From NCBI RefSeq assembly GCF_905397395.1, contig NZ_CAJPVH010000018.1, positions 35,210 through 99,209 of the forward strand: DNA of 64,000 bases, written 5' to 3'. Positions within the stretch are counted from its first letter, which is position 1. Every line of letters starts with the position of its first letter. The DNA comes from Cupriavidus campinensis (GTDB lineage: Bacteria; Pseudomonadota; Gammaproteobacteria; Burkholderiales; Burkholderiaceae). Positions 9,708 to 18,746 of this stretch are shown piece by piece. Both the position numbers and the translations under genes were made by a program. The notes beneath the pieces were generated by a model that was not told the origin of the DNA, made no database searches, and saw only the letters and a list, made by a program, of their open reading frames with translations.

Positions 9708-10838
9708 TCAGGGCTCGTTGCCGAACGCTGCCTGCGCGCGTGTCCAGGCGCGGGCCTGCTCGCTGATGGAAACACCCAGGCCGGGGCGCGTGGGCACGAC
9801 GATGCGGCCGTCGCGGATCTCCAGCCTTTCGTTGAACAGCGGTTCGAGCCAGTCGAAATGCTCGACCCACGGCTCGCGCGGATACGCCGCCGCCAGGTGC
9901 ACATGCAGCTCCATGGCGAAGTGCGGCGCAATCATCAGCCCGGCGTGGTCAGCCAGCGCCATCACCTTGAGGAAGGGCGTGATGCCGCCCACGCGCGGCG
10001 CGTCCGGCATCAGGTAGTCAGCGGCGCGGTGGCGGATCAGGTCCCAGTGCTCGGCGGCGCTGGTCAGCATCTCGCCCGTGGCGATCGGGGTGTCGAACTG
10101 CGTGGCCAGCGCGGCGTGGCCCTCATGGTCGTAGGCGTCCAGCGGTTCCTCGATCCAGACCAGGTTGAACGACTCGAAGGTGCGGCACATGCGCTGCGCG
10201 GTGGGGCGGTCCCACTGCTGGTTGGCATCGACCATCAGCGGCACGGCATCGCCCAGGTGCTCGCGCACGGCGGCTACGCGGCGCAGGTCCTCGGCGCGGT
10301 CTGGCTGGCCCACCTTGAGCTTGATGCCGCCGATGCCGCGCTCGACGGATGCCGCCGCGTTGACCTTGAGCTGGTCCAGCGGGGTGTGCAGGAAGCCGCC
10401 CGAGGTGTTGTAGCAGCGCACGGCGTCCCGGTGGGCGCCCAGCAGCTTGGCCAGCGAGAGCCCGGCGCGCTTCGCCTTCAGGTCCCAGAGCGCTACGTCG
10501 ATGGCGCCGATGGCCTGCGTGGACAGCCCGCTGCGTCCTACCGAGGCGCCGGCCCAGCAGAGCTTGTCCCAGAGCCGGGCGATGTCGCTGGCGTCCTCGC
10601 CCAGCAGGGCCGGGGCGATCTCGCAGGCGTGGGCGTACTGGCCGGGGCCGCCGGCCCGCTTGGCATAGCTGAAGCCGAGCCCGGCGTGGCCGTCGGCGGT
10701 GCGGATCTCGGCGAACAGGATGGCCACCTCGGTCATCGGCTTCTGCCGGCCGGTCAGCACCTTGGCGTCGCTGATCGGGGTGGCGAGCGGCAGATAGCAG
10801 GAGGAAAGGCGAATCCAGGCGATCGAATCGGGAGACAT
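9708..10838 (-). CDS. Enolase-superfamily sugar-acid dehydratase, probably L-talarate/galactarate dehydratase
   Basis: 376 aa starting MSPDSIAWIRLSS, with AAGGAAC as ribosome binding site. It belongs to the mandelate racemase subgroup. Catalytic residues are visible: KxK at 173-175 (GIKLKVG), metal ligands Asp204 (VDANQQW), Glu230 (WIEEP) and Glu256 (ATGEML), and the general base His306 (IAPHFAMELH). The stretches DAPRVGGITPFLK and EPWVEHFDWL match what I recall of characterised talarate/galactarate dehydratases, which remove water from m-galactarate or L-talarate. A LacI-type regulator is divergent. No aldarate transporter or next-step enzyme is adjacent, so the substrate is an inference. 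Confidence 0.75.
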   Translation of the reverse strand: MSPDSIAWIRLSSCYLPLATPISDAKVLTGRQKPMTEVAILFAEIRTADGHAGLGFSYAKRAGGPGQYAHACEIAPALLGEDASDIARLWDKLCWAGASVGRSGLSTQAIGAIDVALWDLKAKRAGLSLAKLLGAHRDAVRCYNTSGGFLHTPLDQLKVNAAASVERGIGGIKLKVGQPDRAEDLRRVAAVREHLGDAVPLMVDANQQWDRPTAQRMCRTFESFNLVWIEEPLDAYDHEGHAALATQFDTPIATGEMLTSAAEHWDLIRHRAADYLMPDAPRVGGITPFLKVMALADHAGLMIAPHFAMELHVHLAAAYPREPWVEHFDWLEPLFNERLEIRDGRIVVPTRPGLGVSISEQARAWTRAQAAFGNEP

Positions 10839-10858
10839 GCAGGTTCCTTTTCGGGGTA

Positions 10859-10872
10859 TGACAACGTTGTCA
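10859..10872. promoter_or_regulatory. LacI-type operator, copy 1
   Basis: TGACAACGTTGTCA is a perfect 14-bp palindrome with the central CG typical of LacI/GalR operators. It lies about 20 bp upstream of the dehydratase start, where binding would block its transcription. Confidence 0.7.
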
Positions 10873-10969
10873 TTTTTAGGCAAAAAGCCTTGCTAAAATG
10901 TGTCGCATCGGCCACGTTATCTTGGTTCCAGGCGCAAACTGGCGCCAGTTCAGGCAATCGTCGGTAGAA

Positions 10970-10983
10970 TGCTAACGTTGTCA
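10970..10983. promoter_or_regulatory. LacI-type operator, copy 2
   Basis: TGCTAACGTTGTCA matches copy 1 at 12 of 14 positions and is about 111 bp away, on the side of the regulator gene. A pair of sites flanking a divergent promoter suggests autoregulation and possibly DNA looping. Confidence 0.6.
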
Positions 10984-11031
10984 TACAACTGGGTCAACCC
11001 ATCCAATCTGCTCAAACCCGCCCGAGCCCGC

Positions 11032-12036
11032 ATGCCCCAAGCCCCTGCATCCAAGTCCGTCACGCTCCATGATGTCGCCCGCCAGGCCGGCGTCTCGCTG
11101 ATTACCGCCTCGCGCGCGCTGAGCAATCCGGGCATGGTGTCCGAGGCAACCATCGCCCGCGTGCGCGAGGCCGTGGCGGTGACCGGCTACATCCCGAACC
11201 TGCTGGCCGGCGGGCTGAAGTCCCGCAAGAGCCTGATGGTGGCCGCGCTGGTGCCGGACATCGCCGTGCAGCAGTTCCTGCCGACCGTGAAGGCGCTGAC
11301 CGATGCGCTGGACGCCGCCGGCTACCAGCTGATTCTCGGCCAGACGGGCTATGACCATGCCCGGGACAAACGGGAGGAGGCGCTGCTCGCCACGATGATC
11401 AGCCGCCGCACGGACGGCATCGTGGTCACCGGCCTGATCCATTCGCAGACCGCGCGCGACCAGTTGCGCCGCGCCGGCATTCCGGTGGTGGAAACGTGGG
11501 ATTTGAGCGATCGTCCTGTGGACATGGCGGTGGGCTTCTCGCACCTCAAGGTGGGCAGCGCCATCGCCGGCTACTTCCTGGGGCAGGGGCGGCGCCGGCT
11601 GGCCATTGCCACCGGCGACGACCAGCGGGCCGCCGTGCGGCGCGAGGGCTTCCTGTCCACCGTGGGCCACGACGTGCCGACCGTGGTGGTGCCCGCGCCA
11701 AGCAGCCTCGAATACGGCCGCAGGGCGCTGGGCGACCTGCTGGCGCAGGACCCGCACATCGAGGCGATCTATTGCAGTTCCGACCAGCTCGCGCAGGGTG
11801 TGATGATCGAAGCACACGCGCGCGGCCTGCGCATGCCGCAGGATCTGGCGATCTGCGGCTTCGGCGACGCCGATTTCGCCGCGCATATGAACCCGCCGCT
11901 GACCACCGTCCACGTGGATGGCGCGCAGATCGGCGAACTGGCCGCGCGGCAGTTGCTGGCGCGCTTCCGGGGCGAGGCGGTGCCGGAGCCGGTGATCGAC
12001 GTGGGCTTCCGCATCATCGAGCGGGGCACCACGTAA
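11032..12036 (+). CDS. LacI/GalR-family transcriptional regulator
   Basis: 334 aa. The N-terminal LacI helix-turn-helix (VTLHDVARQAGVSLITASRA) is followed by the hinge and a periplasmic-binding-protein-like effector domain ending YCSSDQLAQGVMIEA and ICGFGDADFA. It resembles the GntR/gluconate-type branch. It is divergent from the dehydratase with two matching palindromes between, so it most likely represses that gene and itself, with a sugar acid as inducer. I chose MPQAPASK because it precedes the HTH by the usual distance; the 44 extra residues upstream would run through operator 2. Confidence 0.88.
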   Translation: MPQAPASKSVTLHDVARQAGVSLITASRALSNPGMVSEATIARVREAVAVTGYIPNLLAGGLKSRKSLMVAALVPDIAVQQFLPTVKALTDALDAAGYQLILGQTGYDHARDKREEALLATMISRRTDGIVVTGLIHSQTARDQLRRAGIPVVETWDLSDRPVDMAVGFSHLKVGSAIAGYFLGQGRRRLAIATGDDQRAAVRREGFLSTVGHDVPTVVVPAPSSLEYGRRALGDLLAQDPHIEAIYCSSDQLAQGVMIEAHARGLRMPQDLAICGFGDADFAAHMNPPLTTVHVDGAQIGELAARQLLARFRGEAVPEPVIDVGFRIIERGTT

Positions 12037-12045
12037 GGGCCGGTG

Positions 12046-13545
12046 CTAGTGCGCCGCTTCTGGCGGCGTGGCCCCGGCGCCGGCCTTGTCATGCGTGCCG
12101 AAGCGCTCCACCATCGTCACGCTGGCCCGGTTCAGGCCGGTGACCTCCACCGCCACGCCGTTGCGGCGGAACTTGTGGACGATGCGGTCGAGCGCCTCGA
12201 TCGCCGTGATATCCCAGAAATGCGCGTGGGACAGGTCCAGCCGCACCTGGCTGACCGGTTCGCGGAAGTCGAACGCCGCCACCAGTTGCTCGGACGAGGC
12301 AAAGAACACCTGTCCGCGCACCGTATAGCGGCGGGTCTGGCCGTCGGGGTCCAGCGTAGGATCCAGCGTGGCGTCCACGTGCAGCACACGCCGCACCTTG
12401 GCGGCAAAGAAGACCGCGCTCAGCAGCACGCCCACCAGCACCCCCAGCGCGAGGTTGTGCGTGGCCACCACCACGATGACCGTGGCTACCATCACCACCG
12501 ACGAGCTTTTCGGATGGGTGGCGAGGTTGCGCACCGAGCGCCAGCTGAAGGTGCTGATCGACACCATGATCATCACCGCCACCAGCGCCGCCATCGGAAT
12601 CTGCTTGACCCACGGCCCCAGGAAGACCACCAGCACCAGCAGCAGCGCGCCGGCCACGAAGCTGGACAGCCGGCCCCGGCCGCCTGACTTCACGTTGATG
12701 ATGGACTGGCCGATCATGGCGCAACCGGGCATGCCGCCCAGCACGCCGGCGACGATATTGGCGATGCCCTGGCCCCGGCATTCCTTGTTCTTGTCGCTGG
12801 CCGTGTCGGTGAAGTCATCGACGATGGCGGCCGTCATCAGCGACTCCAGCAGCCCGACCACGGCAATCGCCACCGAGTACGGGAAGATGATGCGCAGCGT
12901 CTCCAGCGTGAACGGCACGGCTGGCAGGGCGAAGCTGGGCAGGTGGTCCGGGAAGGCGCCCATGTCGCCCACCGTGCGGACATCGAGCCCGAGCAGGGCC
13001 GCGATGACCGAAATCACCACGATGCAGACCAGCGGCGACGGCACCGCCCGGGTCAGGCGCGGGAACAGGTAGATGATGGCCAGCCCGCCTGCCGTCAGCG
13101 CGTAGACCGCCAGCGGCGCGCCGATCAGCTCCGGCAACTGCGCCAGGAAGATCAGGATGGCCAGCGCGTTGACGAAGCCGGTGACCACGGAGCGCGACAC
13201 GAAGCGCATCAGCCCGCCCAGCCGGAGCAGGCCCGCGCCGATCTGGAACAGGCCGGCCAGCAGCGCGGCGGCGAACACATATTGCACGCCATGATCCTTG
13301 ACCAGCGAGGTGATCAGCAGCGCCACCGCGCCCGTCGCGGCGGAAATCATGCCGGGCCGGCCGCCCACGATGGCGGTGACCACGGCAATGGCGAAGGCCG
13401 CGTACAGGCCGACCTGCGGATCGACGCCGGCGATCAGCGAAAACGCGAGCGCTTCCGGAATCAGGGCCAGGGCGACCACGGTGCCTGCGAGCAGGTCGCC
13501 ACGGATATTCGACAGCCATTCCTGGCGGAGGGTATGTAAAGACAT
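12046..13545 (-). CDS. SulP-family anion transporter with STAS domain
   Basis: 499-aa inner-membrane protein with about 10-12 helices and the SulP signature near residues 20-60 ([20 protein letters not shown]), [17 protein letters not shown] in the core, and a C-terminal STAS domain (about 395-480) containing [18 protein letters not shown]. SulP proteins move sulfate, bicarbonate or dicarboxylates with proton or sodium. No sulfate-assimilation or carbonic anhydrase gene is adjacent, so the substrate is open. It converges on the LacI gene with a 9-bp gap. Confidence 0.9.
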   Translation of the reverse strand: MSLHTLRQEWLSNIRGDLLAGTVVALALIPEALAFSLIAGVDPQVGLYAAFAIAVVTAIVGGRPGMISAATGAVALLITSLVKDHGVQYVFAAALLAGLFQIGAGLLRLGGLMRFVSRSVVTGFVNALAILIFLAQLPELIGAPLAVYALTAGGLAIIYLFPRLTRAVPSPLVCIVVISVIAALLGLDVRTVGDMGAFPDHLPSFALPAVPFTLETLRIIFPYSVAIAVVGLLESLMTAAIVDDFTDTASDKNKECRGQGIANIVAGVLGGMPGCAMIGQSIINVKSGGRGRLSSFVAGALLLVLVVFLGPWVKQIPMAALVAVMIMVSISTFSWRSVRNLATHPKSSSVVMVATVIVVVATHNLALGVLVGVLLSAVFFAAKVRRVLHVDATLDPTLDPDGQTRRYTVRGQVFFASSEQLVAAFDFREPVSQVRLDLSHAHFWDITAIEALDRIVHKFRRNGVAVEVTGLNRASVTMVERFGTHDKAGAGATPPEAAH

Positions 13546-13690
13546 TGGGGGCTTGAAGCGGAGGATGGGGCGGATTGATGCGGCGCGTCATTGTAAGGGC
13601 ATTCGGCTAATCGTTGACGGCTCAAGCGCCTCGCCATTGCAACCGAGTTGCGTTAATATCGGCGACTCCTTTGCTGGTCCCACGCACCTC

Positions 13691-14407
13691 ATGGCACTCC
13701 CAGACCCCGCGCAGCCCGTGGCTGCGCTCCGCGACATCGCCTTCGCCTGGCCGGGCCAGGACGGCCCTGACCTGCGGGTGGACCATTTCGAGGTGAGCGC
13801 TGGCGAGCACGTCTTCGTCTCCGGCGCCAGCGGCAGCGGCAAGAGCACGCTGCTGGGCCTGCTGGCCGGCGTGCTGACCCCGGCGCACGGCCGCATCGAG
13901 GTGAATGGGACGGATCTGAGTGCGCTGTCCGGCGCCCGGCGCGACCGCTTTCGCGCCGACCACATCGGCATCATCTTCCAGCAGCTGAACCTGCTGCCCT
14001 ACCTCTCCGTGCTGGACAACGTGCTGCTGGGGTGCAAGTTCTCGGCCCATCGGCGCCAGCGCAGCGTGGCGCAGGGCGGCAGCCCGGCCGCGGCGGCGGG
14101 CATGCTGCTGGCGCGGCTGGACCTGCCGGAGCCGCTGTGGCACCGGCCCGCGGCGCGGCTGTCGGTCGGCCAGCAGCAGCGCGTGGCTGCCGCGCGGGCG
14201 CTGCTCGGTCGGCCGGAGCTGGTGCTGGCCGATGAGCCGACCTCCGCGCTGGACGCGGATCGCCAGTCGGCCTTCATGGACCTGCTCCAGCGCGAATGCC
14301 GTGCGGTGGGCGCGAGCCTGGTGTTCGTCAGCCATGACACGCGCCTGATGCCGCGCTTCGACCGCCATCTCGCCATGCCGCACGGCTTTGTCGCGGCGCC
14401 GGCATGA
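13691..14407 (+). CDS. ABC transporter ATP-binding protein (LolD/MacB type)
   Basis: 238 aa. Walker A GASGSGKST (about residues 47-55), Q-loop FQQLNLLPYLSVLDN, ABC signature LSVGQQQRVAAARALL, Walker B LVLADEPTSALD. The sequence type is that of LolD/MacB/FtsE ATPases, which power FtsX-like permeases rather than classic importers. Its last codons overlap the permease start (ATGATG), indicating coupling. The start at MALPDPAQ follows the end of the divergent promoter region; a longer frame overlaps the SulP gene. Confidence 0.9.
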   Translation: MALPDPAQPVAALRDIAFAWPGQDGPDLRVDHFEVSAGEHVFVSGASGSGKSTLLGLLAGVLTPAHGRIEVNGTDLSALSGARRDRFRADHIGIIFQQLNLLPYLSVLDNVLLGCKFSAHRRQRSVAQGGSPAAAAGMLLARLDLPEPLWHRPAARLSVGQQQRVAAARALLGRPELVLADEPTSALDADRQSAFMDLLQRECRAVGASLVFVSHDTRLMPRFDRHLAMPHGFVAAPA

Positions 14408-15678
14408 TGACGCTCACCGGCATGGCGGCCCGCAGCGCCTGGAACCGCCGCTACAACCTGCTGCTGATGATCGTGGCGATTGCGCTGTCGACGGCGCTGC
14501 TGCTGGGCGTGGAGCGGCTGCGCCATCAGGTGCGCGCCGGCTTCGCGCAGGCGATCTCGGGCACCGACCTGATCGTCGGGGCGCGCACCAGCCCGGTCCA
14601 GCTCACGCTCTCCACTGTGTTCCATCTGGGCGGCGTGACGCACGGCATGTCGTGGGCCAGCGCCCAGCGCATTGCCGACCATCCGCTCGTGGCGTGGACC
14701 ATCCCGGTCTCGCTCGGCGATTCCCATCGCGGGTTTCCGGTGCTGGCCACCTCGGAAGACTACTTCCGGCACTTCCGTTACGGCGACCGCCGCGCACTGG
14801 CGCTGGCTGACGGGCGGCCGTTCGGGGCCGTGTTCGAGACCGTGCTGGGCGCGGAGGTGGCGCGGCGGCTGGGCTACCGGGTGGGGGACCGCATCGTGCT
14901 GAGCCACGGCGAGCCCGCGCATGGCGACGACGACCATCATGCGGACCATGCCGACAAGCCCTTCGTGGTCACCGGCATTCTGGCCCCGACGGGCACGCCG
15001 GTCGATCGCACGGTCCATATCCGGCTCGATGGCATGGAAGCCATCCACCTCGACTGGCAGGCCGGCGCGCCGGTGCCGGGCATGTCGATTCCGCCGGCGC
15101 TGGTCGGCAAGTTCCAGCTGACGCCCACGCACATCACCGGCGTGCTGGTGGGCCTGAAGCTGCGCTCGCGCGTGTTCGCGCTGCAACGCGAGATCGACGA
15201 AGATCCGCACGAGGCCCTGATGGCGGTGCTGCCCGGCGTGGCGCTTGATGCGCTGTGGCAGATCGTCGGCGTGGGCGAGAAGAGCTTGCTGGGGATGTCC
15301 GCGCTGATCGGGGTGGTCGGGCTGGCGGGGCTGGTCTCTTCGATCCTGGCCGCGCTGGGCGAGCGGCGGCGTGAACTGGCCATCCTGCGGGCGGTCGGCG
15401 CCCGTCCCATCGACCTGTTGATCCTGCTCGCGAGCGAGGGCTTTGTGCTGATGCTCGCCGGCACGCTGGCCGGCTACCTGCTGCTGACCGGGCTGTCGCT
15501 GGCCGGCGCGCCGTGGCTGGAGGCCCGCCTTGGCGTGGCGCTGCCGGTGGCGTGGCCCCGGCCGAGTGAACTGCCGCTGCTGGGGGCGATTCTTGCCGCC
15601 GGCGCCATCGCCTCGTTGTTGCCGGGCTGGCGCGCCTATCGCCTGAGCCTGAGCGATGGGCTGACGCCACATACCTGA
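14404..15678 (+). CDS. FtsX-like ABC permease with histidine-rich periplasmic loop
   Basis: 424 aa in the MacB/LolC arrangement: one N-terminal helix (about 17-38), a large periplasmic domain, then three C-terminal helices with the FtsX motif GERRRELAILRAVGA. Residues 168-184 hold a cluster of His and Asp (HGEPAHGDDDHHADHAD), which suggests metal binding, most likely zinc. Together with the ATPase and the following DUF3299 protein it recalls, from memory, zinc-regulated ABC loci in gamma-proteobacteria; that link is inference. Confidence 0.85.
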   Translation: MMTLTGMAARSAWNRRYNLLLMIVAIALSTALLLGVERLRHQVRAGFAQAISGTDLIVGARTSPVQLTLSTVFHLGGVTHGMSWASAQRIADHPLVAWTIPVSLGDSHRGFPVLATSEDYFRHFRYGDRRALALADGRPFGAVFETVLGAEVARRLGYRVGDRIVLSHGEPAHGDDDHHADHADKPFVVTGILAPTGTPVDRTVHIRLDGMEAIHLDWQAGAPVPGMSIPPALVGKFQLTPTHITGVLVGLKLRSRVFALQREIDEDPHEALMAVLPGVALDALWQIVGVGEKSLLGMSALIGVVGLAGLVSSILAALGERRRELAILRAVGARPIDLLILLASEGFVLMLAGTLAGYLLLTGLSLAGAPWLEARLGVALPVAWPRPSELPLLGAILAAGAIASLLPGWRAYRLSLSDGLTPHT

Positions 15679-15683
15679 TATCC

Positions 15684-16337
15684 ATGAAGCTACCTTCCAA
15701 GCTGCGCCTGTCGGCGCCCCTCCTGGCCATCGCCGCCGTTGTCTGCATCGTCTGCATCGCCGGACTGGTGCGCTGGCTGGCGTGGCCGTCCGCCGATCAG
15801 GCCAAGTCCGACCAGCGCTACACGGTGGGCCAGACGCTGACCCCATCGCCCGCCGCGCCGGCCGCCGGTAGCTACCGCGAAATCGACTGGCAGGCCCTGC
15901 TGCCCAAGGGCTGGGACCCGATGGCGCCGTTCAAGGGGCTGCCGCTGCAGGAGATGGAGGATGGCGACCCGCGTGCGCAGGCCGCCCTGGAGAAAGCGCG
16001 GCAGTTCTGGCGCGACGCGCCCATCGAGACCGCGCTCGACGGCGAGGCGGTGCGGCTGCCCGGCTTCGTGGTGTCGCTGGACGGGGAGGGCGAGGCGATC
16101 CGGGAATTCCTGCTCGTGCCGTACTTCGGCGCCTGCATCCACGTGCCGCCCCCGCCGTCGAACCAGGTCGTGCACGTGCGCGCGGCCAAGCCGCTGGAGG
16201 GCCTGCGCACGATGGATACAGTCTGGATCAGCGGCGTGATGCGCGTGGAGCGCGCCGAAACCATGATGGGCGACGCCGGCTACGCGATGCACGACGCGCG
16301 GCTCGAACCGTATCAGCCCGCGCAGCCGGCCCGCTAG
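15684..16337 (+). CDS. DUF3299 exported protein
   Basis: 217 aa with an N-terminal signal or anchor (about residues 8-32) and then a DUF3299 domain whose core is LPGFVVSLDGEGEAIREFLL and LVPYFGACIHVPPPPSNQVV. This family is often next to FtsX-like ABC genes and is thought to act in the periplasm. It starts five bases after the permease stop and is clearly the third gene of that operon. Biochemical role is unknown; the conserved Cys-Ile-His in ACIHVPPP is a possible metal or lipid contact. Confidence 0.8.
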   Translation: MKLPSKLRLSAPLLAIAAVVCIVCIAGLVRWLAWPSADQAKSDQRYTVGQTLTPSPAAPAAGSYREIDWQALLPKGWDPMAPFKGLPLQEMEDGDPRAQAALEKARQFWRDAPIETALDGEAVRLPGFVVSLDGEGEAIREFLLVPYFGACIHVPPPPSNQVVHVRAAKPLEGLRTMDTVWISGVMRVERAETMMGDAGYAMHDARLEPYQPAQPAR

Positions 16338-16338
16338 G

Positions 16339-16767
16339 CTACATCCCGTCCGGCGGCAACAGGTTGACGTTGTACGCCACCTCCCAGAGGTGGCCGTCCG
16401 GGTCCTGGAAATGGCCGGCATAGCCGCCCCAGAAGGTTTTCTGGGCGGGCTTGACGATGGTGGCGCCGGCCTGTTTCGCCTCCGCCATCACCGCATCGAC
16501 CTCGGCTTCGCTGCGCACGTTGTGGGCCATCGAGAATTCGGTGGCGCTGGGCGGCGCCACCGGCAGGCCGGCCTCGCGGGCGAGATTCTCGCGCGCGAAC
16601 AGTGCCAGCTTGGTCCCGCCCTGCAGGTCGATGAACACGGCGGCGCCATGCTCGAACTCCTGTCCGATAATGCCGGCGGTCGGCAGGCCCAGGCCGTCGC
16701 GGTAGAAGCGCAGCGAGCGCTCCAGATCGTCCACGCCCAGCGTGATCAGGGTGATGTAGGGTTTCAT
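16339..16767 (-). CDS. VOC-family (glyoxalase/bleomycin-resistance fold) protein
   Basis: 142 aa, beginning MKPYITLITLGVDDLERSLR, with paired beta-alpha-beta-beta-beta modules and the ending HFQDPDGHLWEVAYN that supplies the C-terminal metal-binding Glu of VOC folds. The specific reaction cannot be read from sequence. A ribosome site GGAGA precedes this start; the longer frame upstream overlaps the divergent LysR gene. It converges with the DUF3299 gene with one base between. Confidence 0.85.
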   Translation of the reverse strand: MKPYITLITLGVDDLERSLRFYRDGLGLPTAGIIGQEFEHGAAVFIDLQGGTKLALFARENLAREAGLPVAPPSATEFSMAHNVRSEAEVDAVMAEAKQAGATIVKPAQKTFWGGYAGHFQDPDGHLWEVAYNVNLLPPDGM

Positions 16768-16876
16768 GGGCTGTCTCCGTTTTCGGTGCGACAGCTTACC
16801 GCCGATCCCTCCCCCTCGGCGGAGATGCGGCAGAATGCGCTTTCCGCACGCCCGCGCCCCAAACCACAATGATCCG

Positions 16877-17800
16877 ATGCTCAGACTCGAGGACCTGAAC
16901 CTGTTTGTCCGCAGTGCCGCGCTCGGCAGCTTTTCCAGCGCCGCGCGCGAGGCCGATCTGCCGCCCGGGCAGGTCAGCGCCGCCATCCAGCGGCTGGAGC
17001 GGGAACTGGACCTGCGCCTGTTCGTGCGCTCCACGCGCAGCCTGCGGCTGACCGCCGAGGGCGAGCGATACCTGCCGTATGCCACCGATGTGCTCGCGCT
17101 GCTGCACGAGGGGCATGAGCGCTCGCGGAGCGAGGAAGGGGATCTGAGCGGGATCTTGCAGGTGTCGGCGCCGTCCGATGTCGGCCGCAACGTGCTGCTG
17201 CCGTGGATCACGGCGTTCTGCGCGAGCCATCCGCGCCTGTCGCTGCGGCTGCTGCTCTCGGACCGTGTCAGCGACGTGTTCCGGGAACCGGTCGATGTGG
17301 CCATCCGCTACGGACTGGCCGAGGACGCGAGCTATGTGGCCCTGCCGCTGGCGCCGGAGAACCGCCGCGTGCTGGTCGCATCGCCCGGCTATCTGGCTGC
17401 ACAGGGGCGGCCGGCGAACCTGGACGACCTGTCGCGCCACCGCTGCGTGCTGTACCTGCTGGGCGGGCGCATCTATGACAAATGGGTGTTTCCGGTGGAG
17501 GGCAAGCGCCGGCAGGTGGCGGTGAACGGGGCGATGATCTGCGACGATGCCGATGTCGCGCGCCGCTGGGCCGTGGCGGGGCAGGGCATCGCCTATAAGT
17601 CGTGGCTCGATGTCTGCGCGGATGTGGAGGCGGGCACGCTGGAGGTGGTGTTGCCCGGCCAGCCGGGGGAGAGCGCGCCGCTCAGCCTGATCTGCCCGCA
17701 TCGCAAGCAGTTCTCGCCGGCGGTGCGCCAGTTGCAGGCACTGCTGCGCGAGCGGCTCGCCCCGCTGGAGGCCCGGTTGCGCGGCATCGCCACGCCCTAG
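16877..17800 (+). CDS. LysR-family transcriptional regulator
   Basis: 307 aa. The winged HTH is at residues 1-60 (LEDLNLFVRSAALGSFSSAA) followed by a LysR substrate domain. The sequence is of the CrgA/DsdC-like group in which the DNA-binding Arg-rich segment VRSTRSLRLTAEGERYLPYA is conserved. It is divergent from the VOC gene with about 110 bp between, so the VOC gene is its most likely target. Start chosen at MLRLEDLN next to the HTH. Confidence 0.88.
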   Translation: MLRLEDLNLFVRSAALGSFSSAAREADLPPGQVSAAIQRLERELDLRLFVRSTRSLRLTAEGERYLPYATDVLALLHEGHERSRSEEGDLSGILQVSAPSDVGRNVLLPWITAFCASHPRLSLRLLLSDRVSDVFREPVDVAIRYGLAEDASYVALPLAPENRRVLVASPGYLAAQGRPANLDDLSRHRCVLYLLGGRIYDKWVFPVEGKRRQVAVNGAMICDDADVARRWAVAGQGIAYKSWLDVCADVEAGTLEVVLPGQPGESAPLSLICPHRKQFSPAVRQLQALLRERLAPLEARLRGIATP

Positions 17801-17820
17801 GCCCCCGTTTCGTACCAGTC

Positions 17821-18570
17821 TTACTTCGAGGCGACCTTGCTGATGCGGTCCTCGATATGCTTGGCGCGCGCTTCCGAGCCGGGGTGCGAGCCGAACATGC
17901 TCGACTTGCCGCCATCGAGCTTGGCCAGCTTCTCGAACGCGGTGACCAGCGCCTTGGTGTTGGCCTTGTTCTTGGTCAGCAGGTCGAAGGCGAAGTCGTC
18001 GGCAGCCGTTTCCTGCGCCTGCGAGAACTGTGCGTTGACCAGCTTTTCGCCGAGTTCGCCCAGTTGGGAGGAAGACAGCGCGGCCACCGCGCCGTTGGCG
18101 GCGCCGGCCATGCTGCGCGCGGCGGTGGCCGTGTAGGCTACCTGCATGGCCTTCTTGCTGTGCCCCAGCGCCACGTGGCCGAGTTCGTGGCCCAGCACGC
18201 CGCGGACCTCGTCGTCCGTCATCATGTCCATCAGGCCGCTGTAGACGCGCACGCAGCCGTTGGCCATGGCCCAGGCATTGACGTCCTTGGTCAGGTACAC
18301 CCGTACGTTGAGATTGGGCACGTCGCTGTTCTTCAGCCCGCCCATGATCTTGGTGAGGCGCCTGGCGTAGTTGGTGCGCGAGCCGGCGGTCTTGTTGGTC
18401 TGGTCGGCCTCGGCACAGGCCTGGTCCGAGAGCGATTTCACATCCGCGTCGGTCAGGGTGGCGGCCTGCGCCAGCGAGGTGCCGGCGGTCACCAGGCTGT
18501 TGACATCGGTGCCGGCGCAACCGGCAAGCAGGGCGGTGGTGAGCAGCGGAAGTACGAGAAAGCCTTTCAT
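17821..18570 (-). CDS. M48-family metallopeptidase lipoprotein (LoiP/YggG-like)
   Basis: 249 aa. Lipoprotein signal with lipobox LLAGC (Cys18), zinc motif HELGH at 128-132 and a downstream third-ligand region QETAADDFAFDLL. The end, MFGSHPGSEARAKHIEDRI, is typical of M48 proteases such as LoiP/BepA that check outer-membrane protein assembly. The product is expected to sit on the periplasmic face of the outer membrane. Single gene, transcribed away from the LysR gene's end. Confidence 0.92.
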   Translation of the reverse strand: MKGFLVLPLLTTALLAGCAGTDVNSLVTAGTSLAQAATLTDADVKSLSDQACAEADQTNKTAGSRTNYARRLTKIMGGLKNSDVPNLNVRVYLTKDVNAWAMANGCVRVYSGLMDMMTDDEVRGVLGHELGHVALGHSKKAMQVAYTATAARSMAGAANGAVAALSSSQLGELGEKLVNAQFSQAQETAADDFAFDLLTKNKANTKALVTAFEKLAKLDGGKSSMFGSHPGSEARAKHIEDRISKVASK

Positions 18571-18746
18571 AGCGGTTCGCGAGGTAGTGGCGGGAGTTTC
18601 CCGGGAATGGGAGGCTATGCCACTTCATCGCGGGCGAACCCGCATCCAGATCAAGGTCCGCCGTGTTTCCGCGCGCCGGCTAAAGAAATCGGATTTCTGC
18701 CAATCGCATCAATCCTGAGCCAATCGTGAATCGATCCTGACGCGAT

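Noticed and set aside
13999..15846. A 615-codon minus-strand open frame
   Set aside because: Antisense to the ABC ATPase and permease; no ribosome site and low-complexity composition.
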